A stretch of 38,181 nt of DNA. It comes from a virus. The notes under the pieces are model-generated. The model saw only the letters and a list, made by a program, of their open reading frames with translations. It did no database searches and was not told the DNA's origin. This document shows positions 21,277-28,942 of the stretch, one piece after another. Within the stretch, counting starts at the first letter, position 1. Each line of letters opens with the position of its first letter. The position numbers were made by a program, and so were the translations under genes. The DNA lies in IMG/VR virus record IMGVR_UViG_3300046028_002217, positions 1 through 38,181 of that record. One strand, given 5' to 3'.

Positions 21277-22101
21277 ATGGCAACCAAGAAAACACAAACA
21301 ACTGCTCTCGTCCGCTGGGATGAGGAACTCGCTAAGCAAGCTGAAGTCGCCGCCGGCATGGAAGCCAACACTGGAGGCGGGCAATTCTTCAGCGCGAAAG
21401 GCGGCATCCTGTCTTGGCAAGATGCCCCATTGCCTGGCAACCAGATGGCGGTCGTCATCTTGGATAGTATCTTTGAGACCACCTACTATGAAGGCAAGTA
21501 CGATCCTGACACTCCTCAAACACCGACCGCCTTCGCGTTCGGCCGCGATGAGAAAACCATGACTTGGCACGAGAACTCTGACCCTGAGTTTGCTGGCCAG
21601 TTGTGCAGTGAAAGTGAAGTCTGCGAATGGGGCTCTGCTGATACCGGCCGCGGCAAAGCTGCTCGTGAGACTCGCCGTCTGGCGATGATCCCTGCGGGCA
21701 ACTTCGACCAAGCAGGCAAATTCGTGATGTTTGACGGCGAGGACCACTACGCTTCGACGGCCATCGGCTTCATGAAGTTACCTGTCACGTCTGTCAAGGG
21801 CTACGCCAGTTTTGTCAAGCAGGTGGCCGGCGCTTTGCGTCGTCCTCCATTTGGCATCGTGACCAAGGTCAAGGTTGTGCCCGATCCTAAGACCCTGTTC
21901 AAAGTCGTCTTCGAGCCGATCATGAATATCCCCGATGAGTTCATGAGTGCCATCATGCAGCGTCATGAAGAAGCAAAGTCGACCATCGACTTCCCGTACC
22001 AACCTACAGAAGAAGTCGCACCGACTCCGAAGCGTGGCAGTCGCGCAGCGCAGAAACCTGCGGCAAAACCTGCAGCTAAGCGTGGTCCGCGTAAGTACTG
22101 A
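21277..22101 (+). CDS. Hypothetical DNA-metabolism protein with basic tail
   Basis: A 274-residue protein. The N-terminus has Gly-rich GGGQFFSAKGGILSWQ, followed by beta-rich stretches (MAVVILDSIFETTYYEGKYD). A Cys pair lies in LCSESEVCEW. The C-terminal 35 residues are Lys/Ala/Pro-rich (KRGSRAAQKPAAKPAAKRG). An OB-type single-strand DNA-binding protein with a basic tail would suit its place between the 131-residue protein and the polymerase. That is inference: no clear single-stranded DNA-binding signature is visible, and no other candidate for that job exists here. A strong terminator follows. Confidence 0.7.
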   Translation: MATKKTQTTALVRWDEELAKQAEVAAGMEANTGGGQFFSAKGGILSWQDAPLPGNQMAVVILDSIFETTYYEGKYDPDTPQTPTAFAFGRDEKTMTWHENSDPEFAGQLCSESEVCEWGSADTGRGKAARETRRLAMIPAGNFDQAGKFVMFDGEDHYASTAIGFMKLPVTSVKGYASFVKQVAGALRRPPFGIVTKVKVVPDPKTLFKVVFEPIMNIPDEFMSAIMQRHEEAKSTIDFPYQPTEEVAPTPKRGSRAAQKPAAKPAAKRGPRKY

Positions 22102-22119
22102 TCCTTTGCAGGAGCCTTT

Positions 22120-22157
22120 GCCCAGTGGTTTGTTAGAGAATCACTGGGCTCTTTTTG
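22120..22157 (+). terminator. Rho-independent terminator before the polymerase genes
   Basis: GCCCAGTGGTT (22120-22130) pairs with AATCACTGGGC (22139-22149) with one G-T pair. The loop is 8 bases, and the tail TCTTTTTG follows directly. It separates the strongly expressed genes behind promoter copy 2 from the polymerase block, which probably receives read-through. Confidence 0.9.
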
Positions 22158-22173
22158 ACTCTGGAGCAACCAA

Positions 22174-22377
22174 ATGAAGAAACCAATATCCAAGCCCACG
22201 TTTTACTCATGGATCGTACTCAATGACAAGCTGCGTAGTGCCGATGAGGTGATGTGCCAAGTCCTTTTGAAGGACGAACTTAAAGGCCGCAAGCGTAAGC
22301 AGTTCATTAAACGCATCCATAGCCGGCTGAACAAGGTGCGTGCTGACCGTGAACGCGCAGAATTGGGCGCGTCATGA
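22174..22377 (+). CDS. Small basic protein before DNA polymerase
   Basis: A 67-residue Lys/Arg-rich helical protein: KPISKPTFYSWIVLNDKLRS, then EVMCQVLLKDELKGRKRKQF and RIHSRLNKVRADRERAE. High positive charge suggests nucleic-acid binding. It starts after the terminator, and its stop overlaps the polymerase start (ATGA), so the two proteins are co-translated. Phages often place a small protein of this type before the polymerase; no family was identified. Confidence 0.7.
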   Translation: MKKPISKPTFYSWIVLNDKLRSADEVMCQVLLKDELKGRKRKQFIKRIHSRLNKVRADRERAELGAS

Positions 22378-24299
22378 AGCAGCCAAAACCTGTCACCATT
22401 GACTTTGAGACATTCGGAATTGAGGGCCGCCCGAAATATCCGCCCATGCCTGTTGGCGTGTCAATCAAGTATCCAGGCAAGAAGGCTAAGTACTTTGCGT
22501 GGGGCCATCCCACTGGCAACAACTGCTGCTTCTCCGAAGGCAAGGCTGCAGTGGCCAAGGCCTACGAGTGCAAGGATGGGGTCCTGTTTCAGAATGGCAA
22601 GTTCGACGTCGACGTCGCAGAGGTCCATCTTGAGTTGCCCATACCAGCGTGGGACAAGATCCATGATACCATGTTCCTGCTCTTCCTAGACGACCCTCAT
22701 CAGTTAGAACTGGGCCTCAAGCCCTCGGCCACTCGGTTGCTTAACCTGCCTGCTGACGAGCAAGACGCTGTGGGCAACTGGCTTATAGTGCATCAGCCAG
22801 TCCCTGGCGTCAAGATCAGCAAGTCCAAGAGTTCAGACCACTACTTCGGTCGGTATATTGCCTACGCTCCAGGCGACCTTGTGGGGACCTACGCCAACGG
22901 CGACGTAGACCGTACTGAAGCGTTGTTCAACATGTTGTGGAAGAAGACTTCCGAACGGGACATGCTAGTCTCCTATGACCGTGAGCGCAAGCTGATGCCT
23001 ATTCTGCTGGAGATGGAGCGGCAAGGTCTTCAGATGGACCACGCTCGACTGGCTGCGGACGTCACCATGTACAACGAGTGGCGCACCAGGATTGACGCCT
23101 GGGTCATCAAAACACTCAAGGCTGATACAGATATCAACCTCGACTCAGGAGCTCAACTGGTGGACGCCATGGTGGCAGCAGGCAAGGCAGACCCAGATCT
23201 GATGCCGCGGACTCCTACAGGCAAGTTCCAGACGAACAAGGAGGCTCTGCTGCTTGGAGTCACCGATAAGGTCTTGCTGGGCGTGCTCAAATACCGCACT
23301 CAGTTGAATACCTGTTTGAATACCTTCATGCAGTCGTGGTTGAGAACCGCGAACGCTTCTGGCGGCCTCATCTTCACCACTTGGAATCAAATCAAATCAC
23401 CGTCTGGCGACGCCAATGTGGGTACCCGCACAGGCCGGCTATCATCCACACCGAACTTCCAGAACATCCCAAATACGTTTGCGCCCATCTTCGCCCACGA
23501 CGAACCTGATGCGGCCAAGGCGAAGAAATTGCCCAAGTGCCCATGGAAAGATTTGCCGCGGCTACCCAAGGTCCGCAGTTACATCACGCCATTTGCCGGT
23601 GAGGTGTTCATCGACCGAGATTATTCACAGCAAGAACCGCGCATCTTGGCGCACTTTGATGGTGGTTCATTGATGGACAAGTATGTCGCGGATCCGTGGA
23701 TTGACTTCCATGACTACGCAAAGGCCGAGCTTGAGAAAATGGGCAAGTTCTATGACCGTAAACCTGTGAAGAATACGAACCTCGGTTTGATCTACGGTAT
23801 GGGTGTTGGTAAATTAGCCATCAAGAACGACATGACGGTCGAAGAGTCTGGTGAATTAAAGAAGGCCATTCTGAAGTTGTACCCAGGACTTGGCCAGATG
23901 TACAAGGACATGAAGCTGCGCGCCAAGACTAAGACGCCGATCCGCACGTGGGGTGGTCGTGAATACTACTGCGAGGAGCCGAAGTTCATCGATGGCCGCA
24001 TTCGTGAGTTCGACTATAAATTGGTCAATGTGCTCATTCAGGGATCTGCCGCAGATTGTACCAAAGAAGCCCTAATCCGGTACCGTGCGGTGAAGCACCC
24101 TGATGCGAAGATCGTGCTGAACGTGCACGACCAAATCACAGTAAGTGTGCCCAAGAAGATTCTCAAGGCTGAGATGGAAGTACTCCGCCAGACTATGGAG
24201 TCGGTTGAGTTTGATGTCCCAATCCTGAGTGAGGGCGCAGTGTCCTCAACCAACTGGGATGAATTGAAAGATTTTGACAAGAAAGGTAAGGTGCTCTAA
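22374..24299 (+). CDS. Family A DNA polymerase with 3'-5' exonuclease
   Basis: A 641-residue replicative polymerase. Exonuclease motifs: Asp10-x-Glu12 (DFET), NGKFD (Asn74, Asp78), and Tyr173-x3-Asp177. Polymerase motif A is DYSQQEPRI (Asp416), with an unusual Gln-Glu-Pro. Motif B has Arg462, Lys466, Leu470 and Tyr474, aligned with E. coli 754/758/762/766, so position 762 is Leu. Motif C is VHDQ (His585, Asp586, Gln587) where most have HDE. It has no 5' nuclease domain. It would copy the phage genome with the primase-helicase at 14181. Confidence 0.95.
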   Translation: MKQPKPVTIDFETFGIEGRPKYPPMPVGVSIKYPGKKAKYFAWGHPTGNNCCFSEGKAAVAKAYECKDGVLFQNGKFDVDVAEVHLELPIPAWDKIHDTMFLLFLDDPHQLELGLKPSATRLLNLPADEQDAVGNWLIVHQPVPGVKISKSKSSDHYFGRYIAYAPGDLVGTYANGDVDRTEALFNMLWKKTSERDMLVSYDRERKLMPILLEMERQGLQMDHARLAADVTMYNEWRTRIDAWVIKTLKADTDINLDSGAQLVDAMVAAGKADPDLMPRTPTGKFQTNKEALLLGVTDKVLLGVLKYRTQLNTCLNTFMQSWLRTANASGGLIFTTWNQIKSPSGDANVGTRTGRLSSTPNFQNIPNTFAPIFAHDEPDAAKAKKLPKCPWKDLPRLPKVRSYITPFAGEVFIDRDYSQQEPRILAHFDGGSLMDKYVADPWIDFHDYAKAELEKMGKFYDRKPVKNTNLGLIYGMGVGKLAIKNDMTVEESGELKKAILKLYPGLGQMYKDMKLRAKTKTPIRTWGGREYYCEEPKFIDGRIREFDYKLVNVLIQGSAADCTKEALIRYRAVKHPDAKIVLNVHDQITVSVPKKILKAEMEVLRQTMESVEFDVPILSEGAVSSTNWDELKDFDKKGKVL

Positions 24300-25024
24300 T
24301 GGCAACGAAGAAAGTCATCCCGATCAAGAACATTACAGCTTGGTCATTCAGTCGGTACTCCACTTATAAGCAGTGCCCGGCCAAGCTGAAATACACGGTC
24401 TTTGACAAGCTTAAGGAGCCGCCCAATGCAGCCATGGTGCGCGGTGCCGCGATCCACACCTTGGCTGAGGACTACGTGAAGGGTAAAGGCAGGGCACTAC
24501 CACCTGAGTTAAAGCTCTTTGGCGACCTCTTCAAGATGCTGCGCAAGCAATACAAGAAGTCCATCAACGGCATGGTGGTTGAAGACAATTGGTCTTTCAC
24601 CAAGGACTGGGAAGAGACTGAGTGGAATAACTGGGTACATTGTGCGGTCCGCATTAAACTCGACTGTGCCCACCATGAAGGTGACGATGTCATGATCGTG
24701 ACTGATTGGAAGACTGGCAAATTCCGCGTTGAAATGAACGAGGATTACGTTGAGCAGCTTGAGCTTTACGCACTGGCAGCTTTGCTACTACACCCCCATC
24801 TTAAGGAGGTCCGCCCTCGCTTGGCCTACCTCGACCAAGGAACAATTTATCCACCAGAGGATAAGCCGCTGATCTTTGTCCGTGCCGACATTGAGAAGTT
24901 GAAGAAGTTGTGGGCCAAGCGTACGAAGGCAATGTTAAACGATACCACCTTCGCGCCTCGGCCCAACGACAAATGCCATTGGTGCTTCTTCAGCGCCAGC
25001 AAGAATGGTCCCTGCAAATACTAA
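24299..25024 (+). CDS. Cas4/RecB-like PD-(D/E)XK nuclease with Fe-S cysteines
   Basis: A 241-residue nuclease. Motifs: RGAAIH (His53), Asp122, TDWKTGK (Asp136, Lys138), and QLELYA (Gln153, Tyr157). Cysteines at 26, 226, 229 and 239 have the spacing of a 4Fe-4S cluster, as in AddB and Cas4. It is likely a DNA exonuclease used in recombination, end processing or host DNA breakdown. It directly follows the polymerase (overlapping by one base), which argues for DNA replication and repair rather than CRISPR function. Confidence 0.88.
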   Translation: MATKKVIPIKNITAWSFSRYSTYKQCPAKLKYTVFDKLKEPPNAAMVRGAAIHTLAEDYVKGKGRALPPELKLFGDLFKMLRKQYKKSINGMVVEDNWSFTKDWEETEWNNWVHCAVRIKLDCAHHEGDDVMIVTDWKTGKFRVEMNEDYVEQLELYALAALLLHPHLKEVRPRLAYLDQGTIYPPEDKPLIFVRADIEKLKKLWAKRTKAMLNDTTFAPRPNDKCHWCFFSASKNGPCKY

Positions 25025-25034
25025 GGAGAATGTG

Positions 25035-25571
25035 ATGGAAAACGTGATGGTAGATCTTGAAACTCTGGGCCGCGGTCCAGGTTGCGTGGTACTCTCAATT
25101 GGTGCTGTGACTTTCGATGAGAATGGTCTCGGCGAAGAGTTCTACATGGTTGTGAACCAAGAGAGTTGTGAGGAGCATGGTCTCCTGACTGACCCTGAGA
25201 CACTTGCGTGGTGGGAGAAGCAGAACCCCGAAGCCCGTAAAGTTCTGGATGAGGCCAAGACTGGTGGGGTACCGCTGCCTATGGCGCTGGCTGCATTTTC
25301 TGAATACGTTCGCGAGTACGGTCCTGGCAAAGTCAAGGTGTGGGGTAATGGTGCCAGCTTTGATAACGCCATCATTGCAGCGTGCTACGGGGCCATCGGT
25401 GAGAAGTTGCCCTGGCAATTTTGGAACGACCGCTGCTACCGCACCTTCAAAGCCATGTTCCCAACAGTTAAGTTGGAGCGCCAAGGAACTTATCACAATG
25501 CCTTGGATGACGCGAAGACCCAAGCTGAACATGCGGTGATGTTGTTGGGGGCCTTGAATGGACGAGGTTGA
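25035..25571 (+). CDS. DEDDh 3'-5' exonuclease (DnaQ/RNase T-like)
   Basis: A 178-residue exonuclease. Motifs: Asp7-x-Glu9 in VDLETLG, Asp110 in GASFDN, and His154/Asp159 in HNALDDAKTQ. AAGGAG lies 6 nt before ATG 25035. It could proofread or trim 3' ends of single-strand intermediates. The polymerase already has an exonuclease, so this one more likely acts in repair, recombination or RNA processing. It falls between the Fe-S nuclease and the VRR-NUC, forming a cluster of three nucleases. Confidence 0.9.
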   Translation: MENVMVDLETLGRGPGCVVLSIGAVTFDENGLGEEFYMVVNQESCEEHGLLTDPETLAWWEKQNPEARKVLDEAKTGGVPLPMALAAFSEYVREYGPGKVKVWGNGASFDNAIIAACYGAIGEKLPWQFWNDRCYRTFKAMFPTVKLERQGTYHNALDDAKTQAEHAVMLLGALNGRG

Positions 25572-25746
25572 CCACCAGATTGACCGAGACCTTGCGTGGG
25601 ACGAGGCCAGAGTGCGGGCCATCCGAGACCAAGCTGCCAAGATCCCAGTGGGCGAACCAGGTGAGTGTATGAAGTGCGGTGAATACTTCGTACGGTTAGT
25701 AAATAGCACCTGCGCGCGCTGCCGAGATCTGCACAGGCTCCCATGA
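25558..25746 (+). CDS. DksA/TraR-like C4 zinc-finger protein
   Basis: A 62-residue protein. A helical N-terminus with IRDQAAKIPVGEPG is followed by CMKCG and TCARC (residues 37-55), a four-Cys zinc site in the layout of DksA/TraR. TraR acts on RNA polymerase without ppGpp, so a phage version could tune host transcription. Its start overlaps the end of the exonuclease by 14 bases and its stop overlaps the next start (ATGA). Confidence 0.75.
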   Translation: MDEVDHQIDRDLAWDEARVRAIRDQAAKIPVGEPGECMKCGEYFVRLVNSTCARCRDLHRLP

Positions 25747-26111
25747 AGGAATCTAAAATCGAGAGCGATGCCTGCGACCTTGTGTGGAAGCACCTTGGGA
25801 TCGTAGGTTCAAAACTCGTGACACCGGGCGACACCGGGTATCCAGATAGAATCTTCTGGCTACCTGGAGGTCGCCCGGTGTTGATTGAGTTCAAACGGTC
25901 TGGCGAGGAGCCAACGCCAAAGCAAGAATACATCCACGCCCAACTCAAGAAACTGGGCTACCAAGTAGAGGTACATGACAATGCAATCCGAGCTTTTTCC
26001 GCAATCATCGATGCCGTGGCAACCACACGCCTATCAAAAGAAGGCCGTGAAATTCTTGCTCGAGCACGCAGCATCTGCGCTGTTCTTAGATCCAGGTCTG
26101 GGGAAGACTAG
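25743..26111 (+). CDS. VRR-NUC nuclease
   Basis: A 122-residue nuclease of the VRR-NUC family (PD-(D/E)XK). It shows GYPDRIFWL (Asp35), LIEFKR (Glu49, Lys51) and KQEYIHAQLKKLGYQVEV, the typical end. VRR-NUC proteins cut branched DNA and are often next to phage helicases. The last 137 bases overlap the start of the helicase in another frame, so the final 45 or so residues are constrained by the helicase sequence. The ATG overlaps the previous stop. Confidence 0.9.
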   Translation: MKESKIESDACDLVWKHLGIVGSKLVTPGDTGYPDRIFWLPGGRPVLIEFKRSGEEPTPKQEYIHAQLKKLGYQVEVHDNAIRAFSAIIDAVATTRLSKEGREILARARSICAVLRSRSGED

Positions 26112-27450
26112 CATCACGTTGGCCGCCATCAAACTGCTCAAACAGAAGAAGATCCTGAGCAAGGTGTTGCTCATTGCCCCATTGCGCGTCTGCCACCTTG
26201 TCTGGCCCGTAGAGACGACCAAGTGGACTGACTTTAACGGCCTCAAGATCGTGGTTCTGCACGGCCCAGGAAAGGACGAACTGCTGAAGACTGAGGCAGA
26301 CATCTACGTCATCAATCCTGAGGGCCTGGACTGGCTCCTGCAAGCCAAGAAGAGCAAGACAGTGACTGGCAAGACCAAGGTTGAGGTCGATCTACGCCGC
26401 TTTAAGAATTTAGGATTTGACACTCTAGTTGTGGATGAACTGTCCAAGTTCAAGCACACGAACACAAACCGCTTCAAAGGTCTCAAGCACGTGTTGAATA
26501 CGTTTGCCAGGCGTTGGGGTCTTACAGGTTCTCCAGCCTCCAATGGGCTGCTTGACCTGTTTGGCCAGTGTTTTGTGCTCGACCAAGGTCGTACGTTAGG
26601 CCCGTACATCAGCCACTACCGCATGAAGTACTTTGTGCCAAGCCATGACGGGTTCAACTGGAATATCCGTGAGGGTGCTGAGCAGGAGATCTACGACCGC
26701 ATCCGCCCACTGGCTTTGCGCATGGCGGCTGATGACTATCTCGACATGCCCGCTCTCATTGAGAACAATATCAGGGTCGACCTGCCAGACAAGATCATGG
26801 CTATGTACACCACATTGGAAGATGACCTCATTGCTAAACTCGATTCGAAGGTCATTGTAGCGAGCACCGCTGCGGCAGCGTCAATGAAATGCCGCCAGGT
26901 GGCCAATGGTGGGATCTACCTCGACCCAGAAGTTCAGGCGTTGGTCAAACTGCCCAAGTCAACGCGCGAGTGGGTGAACCTCCACACTGAGAAAGTGGAT
27001 GCGCTTGCCGATCTTATTGAGGAGCTGCAAGGGTCACCGCTGTTGGTGGCATACGACTTCGCCCATGACCTCGATCGACTGCAAGAGAAACTCGGCAAGG
27101 AGGTCCCATATATCGGTGGTGGGGTGAATTCTAAACGCGCATCGGAATTGGTAAACCAGTGGAACGCTGGAAAACTTCCAGTATTACTTGGTCACCCACA
27201 GGCGATGGGCCACGGATTGAATCTGCAGGAAATGGGGCACCATGTAGCTTGGCACTCAATGACGTGGGACTACGAGTTGTATGACCAGTTCATTCGCCGG
27301 GTTCTCCGCCAGGGTAACAAAAGCAAAAAGGTGTTCGTACACCACATCATGGCGCGTGACACAGTGGACGATGTGATGTTATCGACTGTGAAATCTAAAC
27401 GTCGTGGACAAAACGCCCTATTTGATGCGCTGAGGAAATTGCGCAAATAA
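25975..27450 (+). CDS. SNF2/DEAD-type DNA helicase
   Basis: A 491-residue SF2 helicase. Q motif HAYQKKA (18-24), Walker A PGLGKTS (40-46), motif II DELS (154-157), motif III LTGSPAS (near 188), and motif VI QFIRRVLRQG. It unwinds or remodels DNA using ATP, probably with the VRR-NUC that precedes it. Starts at 25975, 25981 or 26011 (third) keep the Q motif; GAGG fits the second ATG best by spacing. The overlap with the VRR-NUC is therefore at least 101 bases. Confidence 0.9.
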   Translation: MTMQSELFPQSSMPWQPHAYQKKAVKFLLEHAASALFLDPGLGKTSITLAAIKLLKQKKILSKVLLIAPLRVCHLVWPVETTKWTDFNGLKIVVLHGPGKDELLKTEADIYVINPEGLDWLLQAKKSKTVTGKTKVEVDLRRFKNLGFDTLVVDELSKFKHTNTNRFKGLKHVLNTFARRWGLTGSPASNGLLDLFGQCFVLDQGRTLGPYISHYRMKYFVPSHDGFNWNIREGAEQEIYDRIRPLALRMAADDYLDMPALIENNIRVDLPDKIMAMYTTLEDDLIAKLDSKVIVASTAAAASMKCRQVANGGIYLDPEVQALVKLPKSTREWVNLHTEKVDALADLIEELQGSPLLVAYDFAHDLDRLQEKLGKEVPYIGGGVNSKRASELVNQWNAGKLPVLLGHPQAMGHGLNLQEMGHHVAWHSMTWDYELYDQFIRRVLRQGNKSKKVFVHHIMARDTVDDVMLSTVKSKRRGQNALFDALRKLRK

Positions 27451-27474
27451 TTTGCACTATTTTGAAATTGGGTG

Positions 27475-27504
27475 GTTACAAGGTGCGTAAATGCACTGCA
27501 TAAT
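27475..27504 (+). promoter_or_regulatory. Promoter copy 3 of the three-copy family
   Basis: GTTACA (27475-27480), an 18-bp spacer and CATAAT (27499-27504) are followed by CTAACCACGA. A TTTGAAATT element lies upstream and TTGCTGAGGA sits before the ATG at 27556. It starts the block that contains the nucleotide-modification genes. Confidence 0.85.
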
Positions 27505-27555
27505 CTAACCACGAACACACAATAACGTTGTTCGAAACCTTGCTGAGGAAATATC

Positions 27556-27960
27556 ATGGCTGTTAAAACTTACAACACTCGCGACTCCGCTACTTCTGCA
27601 CTGCGCAAACTTGGACTCCAAGCCCGTGACTACAACTTGTTCATCACAAAAGTAGATGGCAAGTTCGAATGCAAACTCGGAGCAGCTGCCGCCCACCTTG
27701 AGTCACTGAAGAACCCTGTGCCAGCACCTGAAGCGCAGCCAACCGCCAAGATCGCTCGCGCCAAGTCGGACGTACCGGCTAAAGCTGCTGGCGTGGGTAT
27801 TTCGGCCACTGCGCGCGCATTGATTCTCGATGGCAAGACCAATGCCGAGGTCTGGGAAATCCTCCAAGCCAAATTCGAACTCGATCACTCTAAGCGCCAC
27901 TACCCAACTTGGTACCGCTGCGAAATGAAGCGTACCGGTCTCCTGCCACAAGACGCATAA
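27556..27960 (+). CDS. Hypothetical protein with C-terminal KR-WYR domain
   Basis: A 134-residue basic protein. The N-terminus (residues 1-50) is alpha/beta (RDSATSALRKLGLQARDYNL). A flexible Pro/Ala linker follows (PVPAPEAQPTAKIARAK). The C-terminal domain (about 79-131) carries ALILDGKTNAEVWEIL, then KFELDHSKRHYPTWYRCEMK. The same domain closes the 28313 gene product. It looks like a small nucleic-acid-binding helical domain. It is the first gene after promoter copy 3, implying high expression. Confidence 0.75.
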   Translation: MAVKTYNTRDSATSALRKLGLQARDYNLFITKVDGKFECKLGAAAAHLESLKNPVPAPEAQPTAKIARAKSDVPAKAAGVGISATARALILDGKTNAEVWEILQAKFELDHSKRHYPTWYRCEMKRTGLLPQDA

Positions 27961-27964
27961 GGCC

Positions 27965-28096
27965 ATGAAGGTCCGCGTTCATTACCGTGGCGGCCTAGCC
28001 GTCGACTTCGTGATGCCTGGCAGTACGCCCATGGATGACTTCGTGCGAATGGCCAAGGTCCACGGCATCATCAAATCGATTGAGTTCCCAGAATGA
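27965..28096 (+). CDS. 43-residue hypothetical protein
   Basis: A short ORF: MKVRVHYRGGLAVDFVMPGS, then a helix with DDFVRMAKVHGII and the ending SIEFPE. The strand-loop-helix-strand order suggests a small folded domain. It begins 4 bases after the 134-residue gene stop and its stop overlaps the next start (ATGA), so it is coupled to what follows. No strong ribosome binding site is visible, which suggests coupling from upstream too. Confidence 0.6.
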   Translation: MKVRVHYRGGLAVDFVMPGSTPMDDFVRMAKVHGIIKSIEFPE

Positions 28097-28323
28097 AAAC
28101 CATCGAAATTGAAGATGAGAGTACGGCAACTGAGAAGAGGTTCCAACTCTATATCAACGGAGGTCCTCGCGCTTTGGTCCTCAAGAAGGGCGGGGACACT
28201 CAACTTGTGTGGCAAGTACAAGGTCCGCAGTACTGGCCCGATGCCAAGGTCCTGCTGCAAGGACTGCTCGAACTGTCCGTAATAGCTGATAAACTCTCAG
28301 GAGAAAAGAAGAATGGCAACTAA
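28093..28323 (+). CDS. Hypothetical 76-residue protein
   Basis: A 76-residue protein: MKTIEIEDESTATEKRFQLY, a beta section with GGPRALVLKKGGDTQLVWQV, and a helical end with LLQGLLELSVIADKLS. It has no membrane segment. It overlaps its predecessor by an ATGA and the next gene by 11 bases, whose ribosome binding site (GGAG) falls inside it. No family is recognised. Confidence 0.68.
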   Translation: MKTIEIEDESTATEKRFQLYINGGPRALVLKKGGDTQLVWQVQGPQYWPDAKVLLQGLLELSVIADKLSGEKKNGN

Positions 28324-28942
28324 GAAGAAACCAGAGGCAGAGGCATTTACTATGTCTGCATGCCATGACCGCCAACGTCGTACGTGCATCCAAGTGTGCC
28401 GCGACGAAGATGTTGTGAAGTATATCCCACTTGACATCGTGACTGGACTCGAGGTCCATACAACGTCAGTGGACTCATTCGACCAAAGGTTCACACCAAT
28501 GGACGGATACCCCGCTGCCAAGGCGTGCCAGTTGTACCTCAACTACAGCCAGGACATCGGGGCGAGCAAAGAGGCCTTGGACTACCTTGGCCAAATCATC
28601 AACGTGAGTAAACAGGAGTCCGATATGGCCACCAAGAAGAAAGTCTCAACCGAGCAACCCGCGCCTGTAAAGAAGGTCGCGGCAAAACCCGCCGCCAAGG
28701 TCGCAGTGAAGCCCGCGCCTGCAAAGAAAGTCGCGGTAAAACCTACCACCAAGACTGGCGAGAAGAAGCCATCCGCCGCGATGATGTTCCAAGACCTGAT
28801 CATGGCGGGCAAATTGGCCGACGACCAGATTTTCGAAAAGGTCCAGGCAGTTTTCGGCCTTGACGAGAAGAAACGCGGCTACGTTAAGTGGTACCGCAAC
28901 CATCTGACCAAACTTGGCCAGAATCCCCCAGCAGCGAAATAA
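28313..28942 (+). CDS. Two-part protein: hypothetical N-terminal domain plus KR-WYR domain
   Basis: A 209-residue product. Residues 1-104 form a domain of unknown function with CHDRQRRTCIQVCRDED. Residue 105 is a Met preceded by AGGAG with correct spacing (28625), and both halves begin MATKKK. Residues 105-209 have an H1-like Lys/Ala/Pro tract (AAKPAAKVAVKPAPAKKVAV), then the same domain as the 27556 gene product, with DLIMAGKLADDQIFEKVQ and KKRGYVKWYRNHL. It is probably a fusion of two former genes that may still yield a separate 105-residue protein. Confidence 0.75.
   Translation: MATKKKPEAEAFTMSACHDRQRRTCIQVCRDEDVVKYIPLDIVTGLEVHTTSVDSFDQRFTPMDGYPAAKACQLYLNYSQDIGASKEALDYLGQIINVSKQESDMATKKKVSTEQPAPVKKVAAKPAAKVAVKPAPAKKVAVKPTTKTGEKKPSAAMMFQDLIMAGKLADDQIFEKVQAVFGLDEKKRGYVKWYRNHLTKLGQNPPAAK

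Noticed and set aside
24299-25024. The Cas4-like nuclease as part of a CRISPR system
   Set aside because: No cas1, cas2 or repeat array is present. Cas4/RecB-type nucleases are common in phage replication clusters.
25095-25793. A 232-codon minus-strand ORF across the exonuclease and VRR-NUC genes
   Set aside because: Antisense to three genes with recognised catalytic motifs, and unlike any known protein.
28625-28780. The Lys/Ala/Pro tract as a tandem DNA repeat element
   Set aside because: The repetition is at the protein level (AKPAAK-type units) within one reading frame. It is a low-complexity linker rather than a mobile or structural DNA repeat.
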